In this document: one piece after another, positions 56,394 to 64,000 of the stretch
Numbering within the stretch: position 1 is the stretch's first letter
Layout: the number at the start of each line of letters is the position of its first letter
Source: Xanthomonas hortorum pv. pelargonii
GTDB lineage: Bacteria > Pseudomonadota > Gammaproteobacteria > Xanthomonadales > Xanthomonadaceae
Direction: 5' to 3'
DNA: 64,000 nucleotides
Assembly (NCBI RefSeq): GCF_024499015.1
Contig: NZ_CP098604.1
Location: forward strand, 3,720,001-3,784,000
Translations under genes and position numbers: made by a program
The notes under the pieces: generated by a model
What the model was told of the DNA's origin: nothing
The model's database searches: none
Seen by the model: only the letters and a program-made list of their open reading frames with translations

Positions 56394-58256
56394 TCAGCGC
56401 GCCGCCCACCAGAACATCAGGTTGATCATCGACACCATCACCACGATGTAGATCAGCGACAGCGGCGCGCCCACGCGCCACAGCTCGCGCGGTTGATAGT
56501 TGGCCGGGCCGGCCACCATCGAGATCACCGGGTTGGAGGCGGTCATCAGATTGTTGGATGCCGACAACGCCACGATCAATGCGAATGCAGTGGGATTGCC
56601 ATTGGCCGCCAACGCCAGATTGACCGCGATCGGCACCATCACGATGGTCGCGCCGACATGGCTGATGACCAGCGAAAACGCAGTGGTCAGCAATGCCAGA
56701 CTGATTTCCAGCGCCCACACCGGCACGCCTTCGGGCAGGCGGTCGATGGTGTGTCCGGCCACCCAGGCTGCGGTGCCGCTGCTGTCCATCGCCCAGCCCA
56801 GCGGGATCAGGCCGGCCATCATGAAGATGGTCTTCCAGTTGATGGAGGCGTAGGCCTCGTCCATGCGCAGCACGCCGCTGACCAGCATGCAGGCCACGCC
56901 GGTCATCAGCGTCAGTGCCACCGGCAGGCGCGAGGTCAACGCGATCAAGATGGTGAAGGCGAAGATCGCCATCGCGATCTTGAACTTGTGCGGGCGCTGC
57001 TCGCCCTTGGGGAAGTCGGTCACCGGCACGAAATCGCGGCTTTCCGCCGCCTGCGCCAGGTCCTGCCAGATGCTGTGGAACACCAGCATGTCGCCGCCAC
57101 GCAGCGGCACATTGCGCACGTCTTCGCGGATCACCTGCTTGTCGCGGTTGATCGCCAGCAGGCTGATGCCGCTTTGCTTGCGCAGGCGCAACTCGGCGGC
57201 GGTCTTGCCGATCAGCCGCGAGTTGGGAGGAATCAGCGCTTCGGAAATACCAGCCAGGCTGGGATTGAACAGATCGCCCAGATTGCGCAAGCGCGAGGAC
57301 ATGCGCAGGAAGTGGTTCTGCGCAAAGTCGGTCACTTCCTGGCGCGGCCCCATCGCACCGAGCACGCTGCCGACCCAGATGCGCATGTCGGCCGGCGGCG
57401 CCAGGCGGGTGTCGTTGCCGGTCTTCAGCGCCAGCAGCAAGGGCGCGTCGTGCAGCGCTTCGGCCTCGCCCAGGGTCATGCCGACCAGCGGACTTTCGGC
57501 GCTGACGGTAAGTTCGAACACATCGCCGTCGATGCCATAGGTCTTGGCGAAGTAGCTCTCGGTGCGCGAGGGCGTGACGCCTTCGTTGATCAGGCGTTCT
57601 TCTTCGATCAGCTTGCGGTCGCCGTAGAAGCGGAAGTACAGCAGTGCGGCGATCAGCAAGGCCACGCCGATCGGCAGCGGCGCGAACATCGTCAACGGCT
57701 CGATGCTGGCCATGCCCGAGGGCAGGTTGTTGTTGGCCGACACCAACAGATCGTTGAGCAGGATCAGTGGCGAATTGCCCACCATGGTGAGCGCGCCACC
57801 CATCACGATAGCCGCCGCGATCGGCAGCAGCATGCGTTGCAGGGTGAGCCCGGTGCGTGCGGCCAGCCGCGAGGCCACCGGAAGATACAAGGCCATCACC
57901 GACGGGTTCTGCATGAACGACGAGTTCAAGCCGGAGATGGCCAGCGTCATCATCATCAAGCGTTGTTCGCTGCCGTGCGAACGCCTCAATAACCACGTCG
58001 CCAAGCGATTCAACGCACCGGTGCGCTCGAGCCCCGCCCCCAGAATGGTGGTGGCGATGATGCTCATCACCGCGTTACCGGAAAAGCCACCGAACAGTTC
58101 TTCCGGCGCCACCAGCCCGGTCACGCCCAACACCACCAGCACGATCAACGCCACCACATCGGCGCGGATGCGCTCGAACAAAAACATCGCCATCGTGAAA
58201 CCGACCAGCCCGAGGACGAGCTTCATATCGTTGGTCAGTGTCAGCGCGGTGTCCAT
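56394..58256 (-). CDS. SLC13/DASS-like permease with central TrkA-C (RCK_C) domains
   Basis: A 620-residue inner-membrane transporter. Membrane helices occupy about 9-215 and 425-620, separated by a soluble region (about 225-420) with two TrkA-C-like modules (VFELTVSAESPLVGMTLGEAE and IPPNSRLIGKTAAELRLR). GGALTMVGNSPLILLND and ALSASNNLMTASNPVISMV are SLC13-type hairpin (SNT/SNP) motifs. Substrates in this class are di- and tricarboxylates, sulfate or other anions; sulfate would suit the neighbourhood but is unproven. A hairpin repeat lies just upstream of the ATG. Confidence 0.88.
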   Translation of the reverse strand: MDTALTLTNDMKLVLGLVGFTMAMFLFERIRADVVALIVLVVLGVTGLVAPEELFGGFSGNAVMSIIATTILGAGLERTGALNRLATWLLRRSHGSEQRLMMMTLAISGLNSSFMQNPSVMALYLPVASRLAARTGLTLQRMLLPIAAAIVMGGALTMVGNSPLILLNDLLVSANNNLPSGMASIEPLTMFAPLPIGVALLIAALLYFRFYGDRKLIEEERLINEGVTPSRTESYFAKTYGIDGDVFELTVSAESPLVGMTLGEAEALHDAPLLLALKTGNDTRLAPPADMRIWVGSVLGAMGPRQEVTDFAQNHFLRMSSRLRNLGDLFNPSLAGISEALIPPNSRLIGKTAAELRLRKQSGISLLAINRDKQVIREDVRNVPLRGGDMLVFHSIWQDLAQAAESRDFVPVTDFPKGEQRPHKFKIAMAIFAFTILIALTSRLPVALTLMTGVACMLVSGVLRMDEAYASINWKTIFMMAGLIPLGWAMDSSGTAAWVAGHTIDRLPEGVPVWALEISLALLTTAFSLVISHVGATIVMVPIAVNLALAANGNPTAFALIVALSASNNLMTASNPVISMVAGPANYQPRELWRVGAPLSLIYIVVMVSMINLMFWWAAR

Positions 58257-58264
58257 TGAGGTCC

Positions 58265-58385
58265 GGGAATGGGGAGTCGGGAATGGAGAATGGGAAAAGC
58301 GGGAAAGGCCGACGCAGGTGGACGCTATCCGGATGCCGGAGGCAGTTGCCCTTGCGATTCCCCATTCCCGATTCCCAATTCCCGG
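58265..58385. repeat. GGGAATCGGGA hairpin repeat, copy 3 (trmB end / permease start)
   Basis: The left arm (58265-58295, GGGAATGGGGAGTCGGGAAT onward) and right arm (58354-58385, GCGATTCCCCATTCCCGATT onward) match the other two copies. The right arm lies inside the annotated end of trmB and encodes its last residues ([10 protein letters not shown]). Confidence 0.85.
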
Positions 58386-59110
58386 TCGTAAACCAGATCC
58401 CACACGCCGTGACCGAGCTTCTGGCCGCGTGTTTCGAAGTGGGTCTGCGGGCGCCAGGCGGGGCGTTCGACATGGCCGCGTGGGCCGGCGCGATTGACCA
58501 GGCCCGGTGTGGCGTCGAGCACGTCCCACATCTGTTCGGCGTAATCGGCCCAGTCGGTGGCCGCGTGCAGGCGGCCGCCATCGCGCAGCTTGCGCACGAG
58601 CAACTGCGCAAACGCCGGCTGGATCAGGCGGCGCTTGTTGTGGCGCTTCTTGTGCCATGGATCTGGGAAGTAGATGCGCACTTCGTCCAGCGCGCCATCG
58701 GCGATTTCGTGCTCGAGCACTTCCACCGCATCGTGGTGATAGAGGCGCACATGCGTGCTGTCGTCGTCGTGCAAGGCATTGAGCAAGCGGCCGACGCCGG
58801 GCGCATGTACCTCGATGCCGATGTAGTCGCGGCCGGGATCCTGCTGCGCGGCAAAGCGCAACGCTGCGCCGTTGCCGAAACCGATTTCCAGCACCTTGGG
58901 TGCGGCGCGGCCGAAGGCGGCATCGAAATCGCGCGGCGCCCCGACGTAGTCCAGACCGAAGCGCGGCCACAACTCATCGAACGCGCGCTGCTGCGCCGGC
59001 GTAAAGCGGCCCTGCCGCAGCACGAAGCTGCGCACCTGCCGGCGGCCCTCTTCGATGGTGAAGGGCTTGGGCGGCATCTTGGCACCGTCACTGGTAAACG
59101 GATCGGTCAT
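58325..59110 (-). CDS. trmB: tRNA (guanine-N7)-methyltransferase
   Basis: Methylates G46 in the variable loop of tRNA. The 261-residue protein has the SAM site [14 protein letters not shown] (about 73-86), [12 protein letters not shown] and the catalytic [16 protein letters not shown] (about 146-161). The conserved fold ends near VYDRE; the last 20 residues come from the hairpin repeat at 58265-58385 and are not part of the family. It follows thiG on the same strand; the gap holds an interspersed element. Confidence 0.93.
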
Positions 59111-59134
59111 GAATTAAGTCATCAGCAAAACGAA

Positions 59135-59251
59135 AGCCCCTCTCCCACCGGGGCGAGGAGGCACAGCTTGCGCGCCGTGGGCGCGCGTGCATAGGAGCGC
59201 CCACGACGCAGGCGTGGGCCGGGGCGCGGAGCGGGGGTTGGGGTGAGGGTA
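59135..59251 (-). repeat. Interspersed 117-bp element, copy B
   Basis: Reverse-oriented relative of the element inside the PepSY gene (9660-9774). It has the same ends (CCCTCACCCCAACCCC and GAGAGGGGCT in its own orientation) and the same internal CTCCGCGCCCCGGCCC. Here it fills much of the thiG-trmB gap without entering a gene. Confidence 0.8.
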
Positions 59252-59360
59252 CGGCGTGAGGGCGCACGCGCAGCAACGCGCGATCTAGCAACGGCAACAT
59301 CCGGCACGCCGCACTGCCAATCATTGCGCCTCGACTGCAATGTCAACGCAGCACACCCAC

Positions 59361-60155
59361 TCATCCAATCACACCATCAACCGGACTCGACGCCGACGCA
59401 TATCGCTTGCGCGGAATCCGCCCAGCCAGAAACGCCTCACGTCCCGCTTCGATTGCCTTGCGCATCGCACTCGCCATCAGGATCGGATCGCGCGCGCCGG
59501 CAATGGCGGTATTCATCAACACGCCATCGCAGCCCAGCTCCATCGCGATCGCCGCGTCCGATGCCGTGCCTACGCCGGCATCCACAATGATCGGCACCTT
59601 GGCGTTCTCAATGATTTCCAGCAGGTTGTACTTGTTCTGGATGCCCAGCCCGGAGCCGATCGGCGCGGCCAGCGGCATCACCGCCACGCAGCCGATCTCT
59701 TCCAGCCGCTTGGCCAGGATCGGATCGTCGGAGGTATAGACCATGACGTCGAAACCGTCGGCGACCAGTTGCTCGGCGGCCTTGAGCGTCTGCACCACGT
59801 CCGGATACAGCGTGCGCTCGTCGCCGAGCACTTCCAGCTTGGTGAGGTTGTGGCCATCCAGCAGTTCGCGCGCCAGCCGGCAGGTGCGCACCGCATCGTC
59901 GGCGGTGTAACAGCCGGCGGTGTTGGGCAGCAGCGTGTAGCGATCCGGCGGCAGCACGTCGAGCAGGCTGGGCGCGTTCGGGTTCTGGCCGATGTTCACC
60001 CGGCGGATCGCCACGGTCACGATCTGCGCGGCGGCCGCTTCGGTGGCCAGGCGGGTTTCGTCCAGATCCTTGAACTTGCCGGTGCCGGTCAGCAGACGCG
60101 AACGGTAGGCCTTGCCGGCGATGATCAATGCATCAGTGGGGGCAGTAGTCGTCAT
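59361..60155 (-). CDS. thiG: Thiazole synthase
   Basis: Forms the thiazole phosphate ring of thiamine from deoxyxylulose phosphate, dehydroglycine and ThiS thiocarboxylate. The 264-residue TIM barrel starts near [19 protein letters not shown]. It has the Schiff-base Lys in [15 protein letters not shown] (near residue 110) and the phosphate site [21 protein letters not shown]. It lies 49 bp after thiS on the same strand, a standard pairing. I see no TPP riboswitch between or just upstream. Confidence 0.95.
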
Positions 60156-60204
60156 CGGGCAATTATCACCGATCGCGCGCAGCTGCGCCGGCTTGCGCGC
60201 AGCA

Positions 60205-60405
60205 TCAACCGCCGCCCAGCGCGTGCACGATCTCCACCACATCGCCTGCGTGCAACTGGTGTGTGGCATGCCGCCCGCGCGACACGATTTCGCCATTGAC
60301 CTCGACCGCCACGCGTCGCTGTGCAAGACCTTCCTGCTCAAGCAGGGTGATCAGGAGCAAGTCATCGGGAACGTCGCGCTGGGTGCCGTTGAGTTGGATG
60401 TTCAT
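60205..60405 (-). CDS. thiS: Sulfur carrier protein ThiS
   Basis: A 66-residue ubiquitin-like sulfur carrier. It starts [12 protein letters not shown] and ends [11 protein letters not shown], whose C-terminal Gly-Gly is adenylated and thiocarboxylated by ThiF and a sulfur donor before transfer to ThiG. It is first in the thiS-thiG operon. The length is normal for the family. Confidence 0.93.
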
Positions 60406-60562
60406 GTCATCATTGTTGCATCGCGTGCCGCCGGAGCGCGCGTTTTTGCGTTATGCGGCAATGCAGCGTGAGCGCGGGCGGCGAGGGTGAAACCATGTGC
60501 CATTCGCCGGCGTACGTATGCCGGTCCGGTCCAGTTCCACACACCTTTGAGCAGGCACTCCC

Positions 60563-62380
60563 ATGGCTACATCTCTTCGCCCGATCCGTTCCCTGATGGC
60601 CGTTGCCATCGCCATTGCGGCCACCCCGGCCATGGCCGCGTCTGCGTTCGACCAGACCGTGTTTTTCGGTGACAGCCTCACCGACAGTGGCTACTACAAC
60701 CCGTTACTGCCGGCCGCCTCGCGCGCAGTCACCGGCAAGTTCACCACCAACCCCGGTTTTGTCTGGGCCGAATATGTGGCCGACCATTTCGGCACCAACG
60801 CCGCACCCAACGGCAACGGCCAGACCGGCGACAACTACGCGGCCGGTGGCGCCCGCATCCAGGCCAGTTCGGTCAGCGCACTCGGCGCTGCGCCGTCGGT
60901 GACCAGCCAGATCAACACCTACCTGAGCGCCAATGGCGGCCAGGCCAACCCGAATGCGCTCTACACCGTGTGGGGCGGCGCCAACGATCTGCTCGCCGCC
61001 GCTGCGGCGCCGGCCCAGGCGCAGGCCATCATCGGCAGCGCGGTCACCGCGCAGGTCGGCGCAGTCGGCGCGTTGCAGGCTGCCGGCGCGCGCTACGTGA
61101 TGGTGCCGACCATTCCGGATGTGGGCATCACCCCGCGCTTCCGTGCCGGTGGTGCCGCTGCGATGGCGCAGGGCACTGCTGCGGCGACGGCCTACAACAC
61201 CGCATTGTTCAACGGCCTGCGTTCGGCCGGCCTGCGCGTGATTCCGGTCGACACCTTCCACATCCTGCAGGAAGTGGTTGCCGATCCGGGTACCTACGGC
61301 TTCAGCAACGTCACCAGCACTGCCTGCAACCCGGCAGTGCCGCTGCCGGCGTGTAACCCGACCAGCCTGGTCGCGACCAACGCACAGAACACCTATGTGT
61401 TCGCCGACGGTATCCACCCGACCACCGCCACCCACCAGATCCTGGGCCAGTACGCCATCTCGCTGCTGGAGGCGCCGCGGTTGCAGCAGGTGCTGACGCA
61501 TTCCGCGCAGGCCATTGGCCGCGCACGCGCCGATCAGGTGGCGTGGCATCTCGACGGCAAGCCCGACGCCGACGGCCTGCGTTGGTGGGGCAGCGTGCGT
61601 GGCGACATGCAGCGCTACGACCATGCCGATCTGTACGACGGCATGGCCCCGGCCGGCCTGTTCGGTGTGGATTGGAGCGCGGGCGATCTGGTGTTCGGCG
61701 GCTTTGCCGGCTTCGGCAGCATGGATGCCGATTTCGGCAACCGCAACGGCAGCTTCAAGCAGGACGACACCACCCTGGGCGCGTTCTTCGGCTGGTACAC
61801 CGGCCCGGTGTGGGTCAATGCGCAGGTCAGCTACAGCGCGCTGCGCTATGACGTCGACCGCGAAGTGCAGCTCGGGCCAGCCACGCGTGTGCACAGCGGC
61901 TCGCCGGACGGCAGCAACCTCACCGCTGCGGTGAACGCCGGTTATTCGCTGGGCGAAGGCAACGTCAAGTACGGCCCGGTGGTCGGCCTGACCTGGCAGA
62001 AGCTCAAGCTCGACGGCTACACCGAAAGCAACGAAAGCTCCACCGCGCTGGGCTATGCCGATCAGGACATCGATTCGCTGGTGGGCCGCATCGGCTTCCA
62101 GGTCCGTCTGGACGGTGCTGCGGTCAAGCCGTACGTGCAGGCCACCTACGACCACGAGTTCAAGGACGGCACCGAGGCCAGCGCCTGGCTGCAGTCGATG
62201 CCGGACGTGGGCATGTACACCGTCCCGGGCCAGAACTTCGATCGCAACTACGCCACCGTCGTGCTGGGCGCCCGCACCGGCCTGTGGGGCCTGCAGAGCA
62301 ATATCGGCCTGAGCACCACCACCGCCCAGCGCAGCGCCCGCGATGCCACGTTGTTCGTGAATTTCAGCGGCAACTTCTGA
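60563..62380 (+). CDS. GDSL-family autotransporter esterase/lipase
   Basis: A 605-residue type Va autotransporter. A signal peptide (1-26, ending AMAA) is followed by a GDSL hydrolase passenger (27-310) with FFGDSLTDSG (Ser38), the GGAND block and the catalytic pair in DGIHPTTATH. The C-terminal beta barrel (about 335-605) ends in Phe, as Bam substrates do. Related to EstA of Pseudomonas, it would stay surface-anchored with its esterase outside. It has its own promoter region downstream of the divergent thiS gene and a hairpin 41 bp after its stop. Confidence 0.9.
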   Translation: MATSLRPIRSLMAVAIAIAATPAMAASAFDQTVFFGDSLTDSGYYNPLLPAASRAVTGKFTTNPGFVWAEYVADHFGTNAAPNGNGQTGDNYAAGGARIQASSVSALGAAPSVTSQINTYLSANGGQANPNALYTVWGGANDLLAAAAAPAQAQAIIGSAVTAQVGAVGALQAAGARYVMVPTIPDVGITPRFRAGGAAAMAQGTAAATAYNTALFNGLRSAGLRVIPVDTFHILQEVVADPGTYGFSNVTSTACNPAVPLPACNPTSLVATNAQNTYVFADGIHPTTATHQILGQYAISLLEAPRLQQVLTHSAQAIGRARADQVAWHLDGKPDADGLRWWGSVRGDMQRYDHADLYDGMAPAGLFGVDWSAGDLVFGGFAGFGSMDADFGNRNGSFKQDDTTLGAFFGWYTGPVWVNAQVSYSALRYDVDREVQLGPATRVHSGSPDGSNLTAAVNAGYSLGEGNVKYGPVVGLTWQKLKLDGYTESNESSTALGYADQDIDSLVGRIGFQVRLDGAAVKPYVQATYDHEFKDGTEASAWLQSMPDVGMYTVPGQNFDRNYATVVLGARTGLWGLQSNIGLSTTTAQRSARDATLFVNFSGNF

Positions 62381-62420
62381 TCCACGCCGCACAGCTGCCC
62401 ACGCGGTAGATCTGCAAGAC

Positions 62421-62446
62421 ACGAGGGCCGGGCAACCGGCCCTCGT
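62421..62446 (+). terminator. Perfect 11-bp hairpin after the esterase gene
   Basis: ACGAGGGCCGG (62421-62431) and CCGGCCCTCGT (62436-62446) enclose a GCAA tetraloop. The stem is strong, but no T run follows, so it could act as a terminator or as an mRNA-end stabiliser ahead of the tRNA gene. Confidence 0.55.
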
Positions 62447-62501
62447 CACGTCTGCGCATTGCGCCCGACACCCGCACCCGCCTAAACTCTCGCAACGCCA
62501 C

Positions 62502-62575
62502 GCGGGCGTAGCTCAATGGTAGAGCTGTAGCTTCCCAAGCTACTGACGAGGGTTCGATTCCCTTCGCCCGCTCCA
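62502..62575 (+). tRNA. tRNA-Gly, anticodon CCC
   Basis: A 74-nt cloverleaf with encoded CCA. The acceptor GCGGGCG pairs with CGCCCGC. The D arm has GCTC/GAGC, and the anticodon stem GTAGC/GCTAC carries the 7-base loop TTCCCAA, with CCC at positions 34-36. The T arm has GGTTCGATTC. It reads GGG glycine codons. An integrase gene begins about 100 bp downstream, so the tRNA 3' end is the probable attachment site of an integrative element. Confidence 0.96.
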
Positions 62576-62676
62576 GTCTTGCGAATTTCAGTGCTAAGTT
62601 GTTGACCGTGCTGACTATTTCGCCTGACTGAAGACCGCCTCGAACGACCTCCCAAGGTATCGTTTGAGGTATCGTT

Positions 62677-64000
62677 TTGCCAAAACCCCTCTTGCTGCAT
62701 CGGCCTTCAGGCCTCTACGTGCGCTTCTTGGTTCCTGTTGATTTGCGGGGGCAAGTCGGCTCGCGTTTTCTTGTTCGTCCTCTCAATCTTCGCCCCGGCG
62801 ACGCTGCGCGTCTGGTGTCTGCCTACATGGGGATGGCACTATCGAAAGCGTTCCAAGCATTGAGGCAGGGGAAGCCGGTGGATCTGGACGAAGTGCTGCG
62901 CCGCATTCGAGAACAAGGACTGCGCGAACTCACATTGACCGATGTGACGCTGCCTAACGGCACGCGTCTGGGCAAGGCCCAGATTGATACCCCCGAAGAC
63001 GCAGCGCTATTTGCTGAGTTGTTGCGCGAGCCAGCCAGCGAAAATGCCGCGCCCACCAAACCAAGTGGCTGGCGCACTGGCAAGGTCAAGGCGTCTGGCC
63101 CACTGTTGTCCAAAGCGATTGCTGATCACTTGGGGGACTTAGGGCGTGCCAAGCTCCACAGCAAGACAGTGCTTGAAAGCCGTCACTCATTGCGTTTGTT
63201 TGCGGGTGCCGTGGGGCAAGATCTCGCGGTTTCCGAATTGACGGCAGACCATGTGCGCGCATTTTTCGATGTTGTGCGATGGTGGCCGTCGAATGCGACC
63301 AAGCGCGCGCCGTATAAGGGCCTTGCCGTCATGGACGTTGTGGCGCTTGCCCAAGCTAATCAAGTTCCCGAGCCTGCCGCCTGGACGGTTGCCAAGCATC
63401 GACAGCGCTTGTCGGTGTTCTTGGTGTCGCTGGTGTCGGCAGGGCTCTTGGCGAGCAATCCGTTGGCCGGTATCCGTGCGATCTCGACGCCTGACGCAGA
63501 CGACACGGGTGAGCCCTTCACCGATGACCAGTTGAAGGCCATCTTCGATCCAATGGCCTTCCCGGCGTGGGCCAAGAAGTATCCGCATCGGTGGTTTGGT
63601 CCGATGCTTGGGCTTTACTCGGGAGCACGGGTGAATGAGATCGCGCAGCTTCGGGTGGAGGACATCGACACGATCGATGGGGTGCCAGGGTTCTTCGTGC
63701 GACAAGGTGGGAAGGGGCAGAGCGTCAAGAACAAGAACAGCCGCCGCTTTGTGCCGTTGGCCAAGCCGGTCATCGATGCCGGTTTTCTTGTCTACATTGA
63801 TGAGGTCCGCCAAGCTGGGCACACGCAAATCTTTCCACATCTGCCCAATAGCACCGGACTGGGCTTTGGTCGACAGTTGAGCCGACAGTTTTCGGTCTAC
63901 ATTAAACGTCAAGGGATCACAGCCAAGGGGCAAGGATTTCATGGCTTTCGCCACACCATTGCATCGCGTCTGGATGAGGCCGGCGTATCAGCATCAGCCA
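62677..64000 (+). CDS. Tyrosine recombinase (integrase), 3' end outside window
   Basis: The open frame runs from a TGA at 62665 to the window end without a stop, about 441 residues visible from a TTG start at 62677. ATG codons at 62824 and 62830 are alternatives but would lose a conserved-looking N-terminus (GLYVRFLVPVDLRGQVGSRF). A SAM-like core-binding domain (about 145-265) precedes the catalytic domain. The first catalytic Arg is in GLYSGARVNEIAQL, a Lys-containing beta hairpin is in VRQGGKGQSVKNKNSRR, and the HxxR pair is in GFHGFRHTIASRL. The final Arg/Tyr lie beyond the end. It most likely integrated its element at the tRNA-Gly. Confidence 0.88.
   Translation, partial: MPKPLLLHRPSGLYVRFLVPVDLRGQVGSRFLVRPLNLRPGDAARLVSAYMGMALSKAFQALRQGKPVDLDEVLRRIREQGLRELTLTDVTLPNGTRLGKAQIDTPEDAALFAELLREPASENAAPTKPSGWRTGKVKASGPLLSKAIADHLGDLGRAKLHSKTVLESRHSLRLFAGAVGQDLAVSELTADHVRAFFDVVRWWPSNATKRAPYKGLAVMDVVALAQANQVPEPAAWTVAKHRQRLSVFLVSLVSAGLLASNPLAGIRAISTPDADDTGEPFTDDQLKAIFDPMAFPAWAKKYPHRWFGPMLGLYSGARVNEIAQLRVEDIDTIDGVPGFFVRQGGKGQSVKNKNSRRFVPLAKPVIDAGFLVYIDEVRQAGHTQIFPHLPNSTGLGFGRQLSRQFSVYIKRQGITAKGQGFHGFRHTIASRLDEAGVSASA

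Noticed and set aside
60406..60562. TPP riboswitch upstream of thiS
   Set aside because: No CUGAGA-type core is seen in the short divergent gap.

Overview
The window looks like a Xanthomonas chromosome: high-GC DNA, TonB-dependent receptors next to glycoside hydrolases and a LacI regulator, a fused CysN/CysC, a GDSL autotransporter esterase, a type III effector-like gene, and IS5-family and Tn3-family debris. The species cannot be fixed from sequence alone.

Region by region. (1) 1-18.1 kb is dominated by assimilatory sulfate reduction: cysK (partial), cysG and cysB, then cysH-cysI-cysJ divergent from cysD-cysNC. Between them lie a hypothetical gene, a GAF histidine kinase, and a metal-uptake module (His-rich DUF2946 protein, TonB receptor, His-rich PepSY membrane protein with a frameshift). 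(2) 18.2-22.4 kb is an RND efflux pair. (3) 22.4-34.8 kb is a lower-GC accessory island. It holds a gene of unknown function with a HEPN-like motif and two inverted copies of one IS5-family element, the first with a frameshifted transposase. It also holds a five-gene operon that looks biosynthetic (two Fe(II)/2-oxoglutarate oxygenases, a PAPS sulfotransferase, a class III aminotransferase, a P-loop kinase). The rest is Tn3-family remnants, a 153-bp MITE-like element, a HAD-fold type III effector candidate interrupted at a C11 tract, and a 57-residue membrane protein. (4) 34.9-42.0 kb has an M1 aminopeptidase with three frameshifts, a GNAT remnant, a TrmH-family methyltransferase, a carboxylesterase and a frameshifted neprosin-domain protein. 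(5) 42.3-52.4 kb is a carbohydrate-utilisation locus: GH97, GH2, TonB receptor and LacI, with a perfect GGTAACGTTACC palindrome between the divergent hydrolases. (6) 52.6-62.4 kb is mostly core: M28 peptidase, MscL, FAH hydrolase, Rieske protein, SLC13 permease, TrmB, ThiG, ThiS and the esterase autotransporter. (7) From 62.5 kb a tRNA-Gly(CCC) is followed by a tyrosine integrase running off the end, the left edge of another island.

The sulfur genes fit together. CysD and CysNC make APS and PAPS, CysH and CysIJ reduce them to sulfide with siroheme from CysG, CysK makes cysteine, and CysB senses the state. The island sulfotransferase would draw on the same PAPS.

Caution: about ten genes carry single-base indels, several in homopolymers or short repeats (G6, C11, T4, CT repeat, 9-bp repeat). 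Gene decay, phase variation and uncorrected sequencing error cannot be separated from one sequence. Such genes are entered as pseudogenes with the break located.
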